Notes: generated by a model not told the origin, from the sequence alone. A stretch of 64,000 nucleotides of DNA from Kitasatospora aureofaciens (GCA_000720845.1 JODU01000003.1:1-64000); one strand, 5' to 3'. Shown: positions 33,960 to 43,504, numbered from the stretch's first letter. A program made the numbers and translations.

Positions 33960-34527
33960 CACCGTGCGCGTGCGCCTCCTCGCCGACGGGGACTGGGACG
34001 CGGTCGTGGCGCTGGAGCGGGACGCCTACACCGGCCTCGGCCTGTCGGAGGGGCGGGCCGCGCTCGAGTCCCGGGCGGCGGCGTCGCCGGACACCTGCTT
34101 CGTCGTGGACGTCGGCGCCCGTACGGCCGGCTACCTGCTCGCGCTGCCCTATCCGCCGCACCGCTTCCCGGACCTGACGCGGAGGGAGGCGAAGGCGGCC
34201 CGGGGCGCCTTCGAGCCCGGGAACCTCCACCTCCACGACATCGTCGTCTCCCCTGGACTGCGCCGCAGGGGGCTCGCACGGCAGCTCCTGCACCGCCTCA
34301 CCGCCACCGCACGGGCGCGCGGCGACGAGCGGATCTCGCTGGTCGCCGTGGGCGGCACCGAGCGGTTCTGGTCGGCGCGCGGTTTCACGGCCGAGCCGGG
34401 GGTGGTGCCCGTCGGCGCGTACGGCGACGGCGCCGTCTACATGTCCAGGCCGGTGGCGGCCGCCCGGCAGACCCGGGACCGCCCCTCCCTCCCCCCGCCC
34501 GCCCCCACCCTGCGCGAAGTGAGCTGA
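33952..34527 (+). CDS. GNAT-family N-acetyltransferase
   Basis: A 191-residue protein from ATG 33952, overlapping the decarboxylase by 8 nt. The acetyl-CoA loop is readable as DIVVSPGLRRRGLARQLLHRL (the R/Q-x-x-G-x-G/A type motif A, about residues 98-118). VGGTERFWSARGF is the usual last beta strand. The C-terminal 20 residues are proline-rich. In this operon it may acetylate the amine made by the decarboxylase, which is inference. Confidence 0.85.
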   Translation: MTDTVRVRLLADGDWDAVVALERDAYTGLGLSEGRAALESRAAASPDTCFVVDVGARTAGYLLALPYPPHRFPDLTRREAKAARGAFEPGNLHLHDIVVSPGLRRRGLARQLLHRLTATARARGDERISLVAVGGTERFWSARGFTAEPGVVPVGAYGDGAVYMSRPVAAARQTRDRPSLPPPAPTLREVS

Positions 34528-34533
34528 TGGCGC

Positions 34534-35745
34534 GTGTCCCGTCTCCACGACCCCTTCCGGCGCGGCCAGTTGGCGATCGCCGCGCTGTTCCTGTCCCTCG
34601 GCTTCCAGTACGCCACCTGGGCCGCGCGGATCCCCGCCGTCAAGGCCGACCTCGACCTGAGCGCGGCCGAGGTGGGCGTGCTCCTGATGGCCGCGGGGGT
34701 CGGCGCCGCGGTGTCCTTCCCGGCGGTGGCGTGGCTGATGCGCCGGATGGGCTCGCGGCTCCTCGCTCTGCTGTCCCAGCTGGGCCTCGCCCTGCTGCTG
34801 CTCGCCCTGGCCGCGGCGCCGAACTACCCGGTGGCCCTGCTGGTGATGTGCGCCGACGGCGTCCTCGTGGGCTGCCTGAACGTGGCCATGAACGCGCAGG
34901 GAGCGGCCCTGGAGGCACGGCACGAACGCAACACCATGGCGAAGCTGCACGCCGTCTTCAGCGCCGGATCACTCCTGGCGGCCCTGCTCGCCTCCGGCAT
35001 GACCGCCGCCACCGGATCGGTCGCGGCGCACTTCGCCGTCGCCGTCGTCCTCCTCGCCGCACTGGGCGTGACGGCGCGCACCGGACTGCTCGACGAGGAC
35101 GCCCCGGCCGACGCACCGGACCCGGCCGGCGCGGCGGCACCCGCCGATCCGAAGCCGGCCCGCCGCCGCTGGACCGTCCCCTCGCGCCTGACTCTGTGGA
35201 TGTGCTGCGCCATGGTCTTCGGCACGGTCGCCGAGGGCGCCATGAACGACTGGTCCGCCCTCTACCTGAAGGACGTCGCCGAGGCGTCGGCGGAACTCGC
35301 CCCGCTCGGCATCGCCGTGGTGTCCGGGATGATGGTCGTCGCCCGCCTCTTCGCCGACGGCTGGCGCGGCCGCTGGGGCGACGGCCGGGTCGTCCTGCTG
35401 GGCAGCGCCGTGGCCGGTACGGGTCTGGCCGTCGCCCTGGTCAGCGGCGGCGTCGCACCGGCACTGGCCGGCTTCGCCTGCATGGGTCTGGGCATCGCGG
35501 CCGTGACCCCCTGCGTCTACGCCGCCGCCGCCCGGCAGGGCTCGGACGCGCTGACGCTGGTCGCCGCCATGGGCACCACGGGGCTGCTGGCCGGCCCGCC
35601 GCTCATCGGCTTCATCGCGGGCGCGAGCAGCCTGGCGTGGGGCATGGGCGCCGTGGCCGCGTCGGCGGGCGCCGTCGCGCTGTGCAGCACCCGCATCCGC
35701 TGGACCCCGGTCGCCGTCGCACCGAGCGAGGCGACCGCCGCCTGA
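34534..35745 (+). CDS. MFS transporter
   Basis: A 403-residue protein from GTG 34534, six bases after the acetyltransferase. It has about twelve hydrophobic helices and a central charged loop (about 190-215). The first helix reads LAIAALFLSLGFQYATWAARIPAVK, typical of the YbjJ-like/fucose-permease-like MFS group. A second-half helix, NDWSALYLKD, follows. It probably exports the product of the operon or supplies an intermediate. It is the last gene, and 18 bp separate it from the convergent rhomboid gene. Confidence 0.88.
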   Translation: MSRLHDPFRRGQLAIAALFLSLGFQYATWAARIPAVKADLDLSAAEVGVLLMAAGVGAAVSFPAVAWLMRRMGSRLLALLSQLGLALLLLALAAAPNYPVALLVMCADGVLVGCLNVAMNAQGAALEARHERNTMAKLHAVFSAGSLLAALLASGMTAATGSVAAHFAVAVVLLAALGVTARTGLLDEDAPADAPDPAGAAAPADPKPARRRWTVPSRLTLWMCCAMVFGTVAEGAMNDWSALYLKDVAEASAELAPLGIAVVSGMMVVARLFADGWRGRWGDGRVVLLGSAVAGTGLAVALVSGGVAPALAGFACMGLGIAAVTPCVYAAAARQGSDALTLVAAMGTTGLLAGPPLIGFIAGASSLAWGMGAVAASAGAVALCSTRIRWTPVAVAPSEATAA

Positions 35746-35763
35746 GGACACCCCGCCCGCCGC

Positions 35764-36582
35764 TCACCACCCGGGCCGCGCCCGCCGCCCGAACAGCAGC
35801 CCGCGCGGCTCGGGCGGGGGCGGGGTGCCGCGCCTGAGCGGCCAGGCGATCAGCATGCCGACGACGAAGCCGGCGACGTGCGCCACGTACGCCACCGTGC
35901 CCGCGTCGGACACGGCCCCGCCGGAGGAGTACACCGCCTGGAGCCCGAACCAGAAGCCGAGCACCAGCCAGGCGGGCAGCCGCAGCGGCAGGAAGATCAG
36001 GAAAGGCACCAGCACCCAGACACGGGCCCGCGGATACAGCACCAGATAGGCACCGAGCACCCCGGCGATCGCACCCGACGCGCCGATCAGCGGGGCGCCC
36101 GAGTCGGCGTTGAGGAGCGCGAAGCCGTAGGTCGCCGCGTAACCGCAGACGCCGTAGAAGAGCAGGAAGGGGACGTGGCCCATCCGGTCCTCGACGTTGT
36201 TGCCGAAGATCCACAGGAAGAGCATGTTGCCCAGCAGGTGCAGCCAGCCGCCGTGCAGGAACATCGCCGTCAGGACGCTCAGCTCCGGCGACTTGTCGTA
36301 GCCGGGCGGCGCGACCACGCAACCGGGCCCCTGCGGGCCGACCCCGACGGCGCCCGTGGGCACCAGCCGGGGCATCCGGTGCTGGAGCAGTTCCTGCGGC
36401 ACCGCCGCCCAGTGGTCCAGGAAGGCCTGGAGGTCGCACATCTGCGCGAGGCTGCCGTCGCCCGTCGCGGACCCGGTCATGCCGGGGGTGAACAGGAACA
36501 CCAGGACGTTCGCGAGGATGAGGGCGTACGTCACCCACGGGGTGCGGCGCGCCGGGTTCACGTCATGGACGGGGATGACCAC
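35764..36582 (-). CDS. rhomboid-family intramembrane serine protease
   Basis: A 272-residue protein from GTG 36582. The catalytic Ser169 is in GASGAIAG and the partner His235 is in YVAHVAGF. H110 and N119 (HGGWLHLLGNMLFLWIFG) form the oxyanion region. Between helix 1 and 2 is an unusually long loop (about residues 35-98) with two cysteines (DLQAFL...CVV). It cleaves within the membrane; the substrates are unknown. The gene converges on the MFS gene. Confidence 0.92.
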   Translation of the reverse strand: MVIPVHDVNPARRTPWVTYALILANVLVFLFTPGMTGSATGDGSLAQMCDLQAFLDHWAAVPQELLQHRMPRLVPTGAVGVGPQGPGCVVAPPGYDKSPELSVLTAMFLHGGWLHLLGNMLFLWIFGNNVEDRMGHVPFLLFYGVCGYAATYGFALLNADSGAPLIGASGAIAGVLGAYLVLYPRARVWVLVPFLIFLPLRLPAWLVLGFWFGLQAVYSSGGAVSDAGTVAYVAHVAGFVVGMLIAWPLRRGTPPPPEPRGLLFGRRARPGW

Positions 36583-36717
36583 GAGACACTACTGCCCGCC
36601 CGGCGGACGGCGAATCGGTTCGCCTCGTTGAACGCCCCCGTCCGTGTGTACGTATGCCCTCTCAACCGCCCGCGGTCCGGGGAAGGCGGGGCGCGGGGAC
36701 GACGTGAGGAACAGGCG

Positions 36718-37065
36718 ATGAACGAACGGGTCACACCGGCTCCGGCGATGCACGCCCTGCCCGACGGCGAGGCCGAGGTCGCCCTCGTGCTGCGGCTGCC
36801 CTGGGAGGACGTCGCCCGGCTCGGTCAGGAAGCGGGACGGCTGGCCGCGCAGATGCAGCGGCCGGTGACGCTGGACGAGGCGGTGAGCCACCGGCTGCGC
36901 GGCACCCGGGCCGCGACGCACGCCAGGCCGGCCGGTGAGCAGCCGCCCGCCGTGGCGAGCGCCCCGACGCCGATGACCGCACCGGGCTCGGTGTCCTCCC
37001 TGCCGTCCCGGCCCCCGGCCGAGCAGGCACGGCAGGCCATCGACCGCATCAACGGGACGGCCTGA
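36718..37065 (+). CDS. hypothetical protein, 115 residues
   Basis: Starts at ATG 36718 with GAGGA 8 bp upstream. The product is soluble: an acidic beta-like segment (EVALVLRLPWEDVARLGQEAGRLA), a helix (PVTLDEAVSHRLRG), then a low-complexity proline-rich tail ending in QAIDRINGTA. I do not recognise a family. It is convergent with the flavoenzyme gene (14-bp gap). Confidence 0.6.
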   Translation: MNERVTPAPAMHALPDGEAEVALVLRLPWEDVARLGQEAGRLAAQMQRPVTLDEAVSHRLRGTRAATHARPAGEQPPAVASAPTPMTAPGSVSSLPSRPPAEQARQAIDRINGTA

Positions 37066-37079
37066 CCGGCGCGGAGCCC

Positions 37080-38483
37080 TCAGCGCCGCTCCTCGACCAC
37101 CCTGGCCGCCTTGCGCGCGGCCACCAGCACCGGGTCCCACACCGGTGAGAAGGGCGGCGCGTAGCCCAGGTCCAGGGCCGTCATCTGCTCCACCGTCATC
37201 CGGGCCGTGAGGGCCACCGCGGCGATGTCGACGCGCTTGCCCGCGCCCTCACGGCCGACGATCTGCACGCCGAGCAGCCGCCCGGTGCGCCGCTCGGCCA
37301 GCATCTTCACGGTCATGGGGGAGGCGTTCGGGTAGTAGCCCGCGCGGCTGGTGGACTCGACGGCCGCCGTCACGAACCGCAGCCCCGCCCGCAGCGCGTC
37401 CTTCTCCCTGAGGCCGGTCCGCGCGATCTCCAGGTCGCAGACCTTGCTGACCGCCGTGCCGACCACACCCGGGAAGGTGGCGTAGCCGCCGCCCACGTTG
37501 GTGCCGATGACCTGCCCGTGCTTGTTGGCGTGGGTGCCCAGCGGAATGTGCCGCTCCTGACCGGAGACCAGGTCGAGCACCTCCACGCAGTCGCCGCCCG
37601 CCCAGATGTTCTCGTGGCCGCGCACCCGCATCCCCAGGTCGGTCAGCAGCCCGCCGTGGGCGCCGAGCGGCAGCCCCGCGGCCCCGGCGAGCCCCGTCTC
37701 GGGCCGTACGCCGATGCCGAGCACCACCACGTCCGCCGGGAACTCGGCGTCCTCGGTCGCCACCGCCCGGACCCGGCCGTCGTCCCCGGTGAGCACCTCG
37801 GTGACCTCGGCGTCGTTCACCATGGTGATGCCGAGACCTTCCATCGCCTCGTGCACCATGCGGCCCATGTCCGCGTCCAGCGTCGACATCGGCTCCCGGC
37901 CGCGGTTGACGACCGTCACCTCGTAGCCGCGGTTGATCAGCGCCTCGGCCATCTCCACGCCGATGTACCCGGCGCCGACGACCACCGCGCGACGGCCACG
38001 CGTGCGTGCCAGCGTGTCGAGCAGCGCCTGCCCGTCGTCCAGCGTCTGCACCCCGTGCACACCGGGCGCGTCGATGCCCGGCAGCTCGGGCCGGATCGGC
38101 CGCGCCCCGGTCCCGATCACCAACTTGTCGTACGACGTCCAGGACTCGGCCCCGGAATCCACGTCCCGCGCGCGGACCCGGCCGCCGGCCACGTCGATCT
38201 CCGTGACCTCGGTGCGCATCCTGAGGTCGATGTCCCGGGCGCGGTGCTCCTCGGGCGTACGGGCGATCAGCGCGTCCCGTTCGTCCACGTCGCCGCCGAC
38301 CCAGTACGGGATGCCGCACGCCGAGTACGAGCTGAAGTGACCGCGTTCGAACGCCACGATCTCCAGCTCGTCCGGGCCCCTCAGCCGGCGCGCCTGCGAC
38401 GCCGCGGACATCCCCGCGGCGTCGCCGCCGACGACGACCAGCCGTTCCCTCGTACCGCCCGCGGCACTCGTGCTCATGCTCAT
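37080..38483 (-). CDS. FAD-dependent pyridine-nucleotide disulfide oxidoreductase (CoA-disulfide-reductase-like)
   Basis: A 467-residue flavoprotein from ATG 38483 (ATG 38477 is also possible). The FAD motif is VVVGGDAAGMSAASQARR (about 16-33). The single redox cysteine is in SSYSACGIPYWVGG near residue 55, as in CoA-disulfide reductase and NADH peroxidase/oxidase. The NAD motif is VVVGAGYIGVEMAEAL, and IWAGGDCVEV binds the flavin. The C-terminal dimerisation domain is present (GRLLGVQIVGREGAGKRVD). It probably reduces a low-molecular-weight disulfide or polysulfide using NAD(P)H. The physiological substrate is unknown. Confidence 0.85.
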   Translation of the reverse strand: MSMSTSAAGGTRERLVVVGGDAAGMSAASQARRLRGPDELEIVAFERGHFSSYSACGIPYWVGGDVDERDALIARTPEEHRARDIDLRMRTEVTEIDVAGGRVRARDVDSGAESWTSYDKLVIGTGARPIRPELPGIDAPGVHGVQTLDDGQALLDTLARTRGRRAVVVGAGYIGVEMAEALINRGYEVTVVNRGREPMSTLDADMGRMVHEAMEGLGITMVNDAEVTEVLTGDDGRVRAVATEDAEFPADVVVLGIGVRPETGLAGAAGLPLGAHGGLLTDLGMRVRGHENIWAGGDCVEVLDLVSGQERHIPLGTHANKHGQVIGTNVGGGYATFPGVVGTAVSKVCDLEIARTGLREKDALRAGLRFVTAAVESTSRAGYYPNASPMTVKMLAERRTGRLLGVQIVGREGAGKRVDIAAVALTARMTVEQMTALDLGYAPPFSPVWDPVLVAARKAARVVEERR

Positions 38484-38510
38484 GCGAACACGCTACGTGG
38501 GCGGGGCATT

Positions 38511-39509
38511 TCAGTCCTGCCCGCCCGGCTCCCCGCCGTGCGCCGCCTTCCCGCGCGGCGCCGCGGGTGCCGGGGCCGCCACCGGACGGCGCGACAGCCG
38601 GGGGCGAACGACCCGCAGCCACACCAGAGCGAGCAGCGCCGCCACCGCCGCGAACGGCAGTACGGCGCCGAGCACCACCGCCACCCAGCGCAGCATCGTC
38701 ACGAAGGCGTCCCAGCCGCCGGCCAGCGCGTCCACGAATCCGGGGTCGTCGTCCTCCTTCTTCTCCCCGTGCTTCACCGGGGCCTCCGACAGCGAGAGGG
38801 TGACCGTGGCCAGGCTCGTGCGGTCCTTCAGGGCCGCCTGCCGGGCGAGCAGCGCCTCCAGCTCCGCCTGACGGGTGCTCAGCTCGCCCTCCAGGGTCAC
38901 CACGTCGCTCAGCTTCGTCGCCCGGTCCATCAACTCGCGGACCCGGGCCACACTGGCGCGCTGCGACTTCACGCGGCTGTCCACGTCCACCACCTGGTCG
39001 GTGACGTCCTCGGCCTTCGCGTCGCGCCGGAGCAGCTTCCCGGCGCCCTCCAGTTCGTCGAGCACGTCCTCGTAGCGCTCCACGGGCACGCGCAGCGTCA
39101 CCTCGGTCCGCTCGTGGCCCTCGGCGTCCCGGGTGGTGGACTCGTCACCGACGTAGCCGCCGGCGTTCTCGGTCGCGGTGCGGGCCGCGTCGAGCGCCTT
39201 GGGCGTGTCCTTCACCCGCACGCTCAGGGAGACGGTGCGGATGATGTGGGCCGGGGCGAGCTTCGGCGGGGCGCTCGCGCCGGCGCCGTCGGACCGGTCC
39301 GCGCCGGCCGCGCCGCTCCCGTCGTCGGCCTGCGAGCCCTCCGCCCCGGCGCCCTCCCGCGGCGCGGCCGCCTTGGCGCCGCCGTCCGAGTCGGAGCCGG
39401 CGTCCGCCCCGCTGCAGCCGGTCAGGGCGAGCGCCGTGACCAGCAGCATCCCGGCCAGGGCGCGGGCGGGTGGTAGGAACGCTCGTGTCGTTGCCCGTCG
39501 TGCCTGCAT
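38511..39509 (-). CDS. DUF4349-domain lipoprotein
   Basis: A 332-residue protein from ATG 39509. Signal and lipobox ALALTGC end near residue 33. After a low-complexity segment comes the DUF4349 domain: IIRTVSLSVRVKDTPKALD, AGGYVGDESTTRDAEGHERTEVTLRVPVERYEDVLDEL, a coiled coil of about 60 residues (SRVKSQRASVARVRELMDRATKLSDVVTLEGELSTRQAELEALLARQ), then a transmembrane helix near 275-300 and a basic tail. It is a membrane-anchored coiled-coil protein of unknown function. It lies 27 bp from the flavoenzyme on the same strand. Confidence 0.85.
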   Translation of the reverse strand: MQARRATTRAFLPPARALAGMLLVTALALTGCSGADAGSDSDGGAKAAAPREGAGAEGSQADDGSGAAGADRSDGAGASAPPKLAPAHIIRTVSLSVRVKDTPKALDAARTATENAGGYVGDESTTRDAEGHERTEVTLRVPVERYEDVLDELEGAGKLLRRDAKAEDVTDQVVDVDSRVKSQRASVARVRELMDRATKLSDVVTLEGELSTRQAELEALLARQAALKDRTSLATVTLSLSEAPVKHGEKKEDDDPGFVDALAGGWDAFVTMLRWVAVVLGAVLPFAAVAALLALVWLRVVRPRLSRRPVAAPAPAAPRGKAAHGGEPGGQD

Positions 39510-39656
39510 CGTGGGTACCCCCGGTTCGTAGCGACTGATGTCTCTACGACGCGCGCGGGGGCCCGCACGACGGCGCGGAACGGTCCCGAAGAGATCACGT
39601 TCCGGACTCGCGGGACCCGTGGGTCCGGTGCCGGCGGGGTCTGAGACGCTGGGGAG

Positions 39657-41156
39657 ATGAGCGCGAGCGAGACCCATGCGGGTGAGATCTCTCCACAAGA
39701 CGGGCCCGGAGAAGAGGGACCCGGACACGTGGTCGTCGTGGGAGCCGGTATCGCCGGACTGGCCGCCGCCCACCGCCTCCTGGAGAGCGGGGCCCGGGTG
39801 ACCGTCCTGGAGGCGTCCGGCCGCGTCGGCGGCAAGCTGCTGCCCGGCGAGATCGCCGGAGTCCGCGTCGACCTCGGCGCCGAGTCGATGCTGGCCCGCC
39901 GCCCCGAGGCCGTCGGCCTGGCCCGCGCGGCGGGACTCGCCGACCGCCTCCAGCCGCCGTCCACCGCGTCCGCCTCGCTGTGGACCCGCGGTGCCCTGCG
40001 CCCCATGCCCAAGGGCCACGTCATGGGCGTCCCCGGCACCGCCGCCGCCCTGTCCGGCGTGCTCTCCGAGGAGGGCCTCGCCCGCATCGGGCGCGACGCC
40101 GAACTGCCCCGCACCGAGGTCGGCGACGACGTGGCGGTGGGGGAGTACGTCGCCGCGCGCCTGGGCCGGGAGGTCGTCGACCGCCTCGTCGAACCGCTCC
40201 TGGGCGGTGTCTACGCGGGCGACGCCTACCGCATCTCCCTGCGCTCGGCCGTACCCCAGCTCTTCGAGGCCGCCCGCGCCCACACCTCCCTCACCGAGGC
40301 GGTGCGCGCCCTCCAGGGCCGCACGGCCACCTCACCGCCGAGCGGACCGGTGTTCATGGGCATCGAGGGCGGCATCGGCACCCTCCCGCTCGCGGTCGCC
40401 GAGTCGGTCCGCGCGCGCGGCGGCGAGATCGTCACCGGCGCGCCCGTCACGGAGCTGCGCCGCACGGCGTCCGACGGCTGGCGGATCGTCGCCGGCGACC
40501 GGGTGCTGCACGCCGGCGCGGTCGTCGTCGCCGTCCCCGCCCGCCCCGCCGCCGAGCTGCTGCGCGCCGAGGCGCCCGCCGCCGCGGCCGAGCTGGCCGC
40601 GGTCGAGTACGCCTCGATGGCCCTGATCACCCTCGCCTACCGCCGTTCGGACGCCGCCGCGCTCCCCGAGGGCAGCGGCTTCCTCGTGCCGCCGGTCGAC
40701 GGGCACACCATCAAGGCGTCCACCTTCGCCTCCCGCAAGTGGGGCTGGATCGCCGACGAGGACCCCGGCCTGGTCGTCCTGCGCACCTCGGTCGGCCGGT
40801 ACGGCGACACGGAGATCCTCGGCCGCGACGACGCCGGTCTCGTCGCCGTCTCCCGGCACGACCTGGGCGAGGCCACCGGCCTGACCGCCGAGCCGGTCGC
40901 CACCCGCGTCACCCGCTGGCAGGACGGCCTGCCGCAGTACCCCGTCGGCCACCACGCGCGCGTGGCCCGCGTCCGCGAGCACGTCGCGAAACTCCCCGGC
41001 CTCGCGGTGTGCGGCGCGGCGTACGACGGTGTCGGCATCCCGGCGAGCATCGCGAGCGCGTACGCGGCCGTCGACCAGATCCGGGGCGACCTGCGCGCTG
41101 TGGAGGAGCTCACGGCCCACCCGGTGCAGAGTCTGCACGGCGGAGCGGGAGAATAG
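39657..41156 (+). CDS. hemG: HemG/CgoX, (copro/proto)porphyrinogen oxidase
   Basis: A 499-residue flavoprotein from ATG 39657. The FAD motif near the N-terminus is VVVVGAGIAGLAAAHRLLESG, with ASGRVGGKLLPGEI. Also seen are RVDLGAESMLARRPEAV, EPLLGGVYAGDAYRIS, the C-terminal GLAVCGAAYDGVGIPASI. In actinobacteria this enzyme belongs to the coproporphyrin branch and oxidises coproporphyrinogen III to coproporphyrin III (then called CgoX); older annotation calls it protoporphyrinogen oxidase (hemY/hemG). It is followed after 4 bp by hemQ, its partner in the pathway. Confidence 0.92.
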   Translation: MSASETHAGEISPQDGPGEEGPGHVVVVGAGIAGLAAAHRLLESGARVTVLEASGRVGGKLLPGEIAGVRVDLGAESMLARRPEAVGLARAAGLADRLQPPSTASASLWTRGALRPMPKGHVMGVPGTAAALSGVLSEEGLARIGRDAELPRTEVGDDVAVGEYVAARLGREVVDRLVEPLLGGVYAGDAYRISLRSAVPQLFEAARAHTSLTEAVRALQGRTATSPPSGPVFMGIEGGIGTLPLAVAESVRARGGEIVTGAPVTELRRTASDGWRIVAGDRVLHAGAVVVAVPARPAAELLRAEAPAAAAELAAVEYASMALITLAYRRSDAAALPEGSGFLVPPVDGHTIKASTFASRKWGWIADEDPGLVVLRTSVGRYGDTEILGRDDAGLVAVSRHDLGEATGLTAEPVATRVTRWQDGLPQYPVGHHARVARVREHVAKLPGLAVCGAAYDGVGIPASIASAYAAVDQIRGDLRAVEELTAHPVQSLHGGAGE

Positions 41157-41160
41157 GGCC

Positions 41161-41892
41161 ATGAGTGACGACGCCTCCACCCCCGCGGCCGAGCGCATCC
41201 CCAACAAGGGCAAGCTGGCCAAGGACCTCAACGAGGTCATCCGCTACACCCTCTGGTCCGTCTTCAAGCTCAAGGACACCCTCCCCGAGGACCGCGCCGG
41301 GTACGCCGACGAGGTCCAGGAGCTGTTCGACCAGCTCGCCGCGAAGGACGTGACGATCCGCGGCACCTACGACCTGTCCGGTCTGCGCGCCGACGCCGAT
41401 CTGATGATCTGGTGGCACGCCGAGACCGCCGACCAGCTGCAGGAGGCGTACAACCTCTTCCGCCGCACCCGGCTCGGCCGTGCGCTGGAGCCGGTCTGGT
41501 CGAACATGGCGCTGCACCGCCCCGCCGAGTTCAACCGCTCGCACATCCCGGCCTTCCTGGCCGACGAGACGCCGCGGAACTACATCAGCGTCTACCCGTT
41601 CGTGCGCTCCTACGACTGGTACCTGCTGCCCGACGAGGACCGCCGCCGCATGCTCGCCGACCACGGCAAGATGGCCCGGGGCTTCCCGGACGTGCGCGCC
41701 AACACGGTCGCCTCCTTCTCGCTCGGCGACTACGAGTGGATCCTCGCCTTCGAGGCCGACGAGCTGCACCGCATCGTCGACCTCATGCGCCACCTGCGCG
41801 GCTCCGAGGCCCGCCGCCACGTCCGCGAGGAGATCCCGTTCTTCACGGGGCGCCGCAAGGACATCGGAGAGCTGGTCGCGGGGCTGGCCTGA
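41161..41892 (+). CDS. hemQ: HemQ/ChdC, coproheme decarboxylase
   Basis: A 243-residue chlorite-dismutase-family protein from ATG 41161. It carries the residues of heme synthase rather than true chlorite dismutase: Tyr145 in NYISVYPFVRSYDWYLL and proximal His168 in RMLADHGKM. It removes two carboxyls from coproheme with H2O2 to give heme b. It sits 4 bp after hemG and closes the pathway begun by hemE at 27341. Confidence 0.94.
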   Translation: MSDDASTPAAERIPNKGKLAKDLNEVIRYTLWSVFKLKDTLPEDRAGYADEVQELFDQLAAKDVTIRGTYDLSGLRADADLMIWWHAETADQLQEAYNLFRRTRLGRALEPVWSNMALHRPAEFNRSHIPAFLADETPRNYISVYPFVRSYDWYLLPDEDRRRMLADHGKMARGFPDVRANTVASFSLGDYEWILAFEADELHRIVDLMRHLRGSEARRHVREEIPFFTGRRKDIGELVAGLA

Positions 41893-41920
41893 TCGGCCGG
41901 CTGCTCGCGGGCCGGCCTGG

Positions 41921-43504
41921 TCAGGCCCTCGGCTTCGGCTCCGGGCGCGGGGCGCACGACGTGTCCCGCGCCGGGAGGCGGCCGTCCAGCAGGTACGCCT
42001 CCAGGTGGCCGTTGACGCAGGCGTTCGGCCCGCCCCCGATGCCGTGCGTCCCCGCGTCCCGCTCGGTCACCAGCACCGAGCCCGCCAGGCGTCGCCGCAG
42101 CTCCAGCGCCCCCTCGTACGGCGTCGCCGCGTCCCGCTCGGCGGCCAGGACCAGCGTCGGCGGCAGCTCACCCGGCGCGGTGCGCACGTCCAGCGGCTGC
42201 TGCCGGGGGGCCCGCCAGTAGGCACACGGCAGGTTCGTCCACACGTTGTCCCAGGTCTCGAACGGCGCCCGGCGGGCCAGCCGCGTGTTGTCCCGGTCCC
42301 AGACCTCGAAGTCGGTCGGCCACGGCGCGTCGTTGCACTCGACGGCCGTGTACACGGCGTTGGAGTTCTCCGCCCCGGCCGCGCCCTCCGCGGTCCGCGT
42401 CCCCGCCTGGTCGATCAACGGCTGCGGATCACCCTTCAGGTACGCCGAGAGCGCCTCGGCCCGGTGCGGCCAGTAGTCGTCGTAGTACCCGGCCTTGAGC
42501 ATCGCGCCCTGCAACTGGGCGGGTCCCACCGTCCCGCCGGCGGGCTCCGCCGCCAGCCGGGCGCTCGCCTCCTCGTAGGCGTCCTGCACCTCCCGCGGCC
42601 GGTTGCCGAGCCCGTACACGTCGTCGTGCTCGGCGACCCACTCCTTGAAGTCGTCCCAGCGGTCCTCGAACGCCTCGGACTGTTCGAGGTTGTTGCGGTA
42701 CCAGACCTGCTCGGGCTCCGGGTTCACCACCGCGTCGAACACCATCCGCCGTACGTGCGAGGGGAACAGCTCGGCGTACAGCGCGCCGAGGTAGGTGCCG
42801 TACGACGCGCCCATGAAGGTGAGCCGCCGCTCGCCCAGCGCGGCGCGGACGACCTCCAGGTCCCGGGCGTTGTTGAGCGAGTGGTAGTGCCGCAGCGCGT
42901 CCCCGCCCCGTTCCGCGCAGTCGCGCGCGTACGCCTCGGCCTCGGCGGCGCGCTCCTTCTTGTACGCCTCCGAGGGCCGCGTCGGCGCCGGCCGGGGCCC
43001 CTTGAAGAAGTCCCCGGGGTCCTGGCACGAGAGCGGCGCGGACGGCGCGACCCCGCGCGGGGCGTACCCGACGAGGTCGTAGGCGGCGGCGATGCGCTTC
43101 CACTCGGGCACCATGCCGACCAGCGGGAAGTACAGCCCGGAGGCGCCGGGGCCGCCCGGGTTGTAGAGGAGGGCGCCCTGGCCGGGGACCTCGCGCCCGT
43201 CGTCGTCCGGGTCCTTGTGGGTGGCCCGCACCCGGCTGACGGTCAGCTCGATCCGCTTCCCGTCGGGGCGGGCGTAGTCCAGCGGCACGGACACGGTGCC
43301 GCAGCGCACGCCGCCCGGCAGCTCCTCCGCCTTCGGGCACCTGCCGAACTCGATCCCGGCCGCCGCCGCGCGCCGGGCGGCCACCTCGGTACCGCGTGCC
43401 TCGGCGGAACCGGGCCCGGGCGGGGGCACCGACTGGGCCGGGGCGGCGGCGAGGGTGGTGAGCAGCAAGGACCCGGCGGCCGAGCAGAGGGCGGCAGCAC
43501 GCAT
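41921..43504 (-). CDS. secreted alpha/beta-hydrolase, tripeptidyl aminopeptidase-like (S33)
   Basis: A 527-residue protein from ATG 43504 with a signal peptide (about 1-23). The nucleophile Ser234 is in FMGASYGTYLGALYAE (GxSxG). PGGPGASG near 117-124 forms the oxyanion hole. AAERDAATPYEGA and ERDAGTHGIGG supply the Asp and His near the C-terminus. YAPRGVAPSAPLSC is typical of the TAP-type S33 family (SCO-type tripeptidyl aminopeptidases). It probably cleaves small peptides outside the cell. Confidence 0.9.
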   Translation of the reverse strand: MRAAALCSAAGSLLLTTLAAAPAQSVPPPGPGSAEARGTEVAARRAAAAGIEFGRCPKAEELPGGVRCGTVSVPLDYARPDGKRIELTVSRVRATHKDPDDDGREVPGQGALLYNPGGPGASGLYFPLVGMVPEWKRIAAAYDLVGYAPRGVAPSAPLSCQDPGDFFKGPRPAPTRPSEAYKKERAAEAEAYARDCAERGGDALRHYHSLNNARDLEVVRAALGERRLTFMGASYGTYLGALYAELFPSHVRRMVFDAVVNPEPEQVWYRNNLEQSEAFEDRWDDFKEWVAEHDDVYGLGNRPREVQDAYEEASARLAAEPAGGTVGPAQLQGAMLKAGYYDDYWPHRAEALSAYLKGDPQPLIDQAGTRTAEGAAGAENSNAVYTAVECNDAPWPTDFEVWDRDNTRLARRAPFETWDNVWTNLPCAYWRAPRQQPLDVRTAPGELPPTLVLAAERDAATPYEGALELRRRLAGSVLVTERDAGTHGIGGGPNACVNGHLEAYLLDGRLPARDTSCAPRPEPKPRA

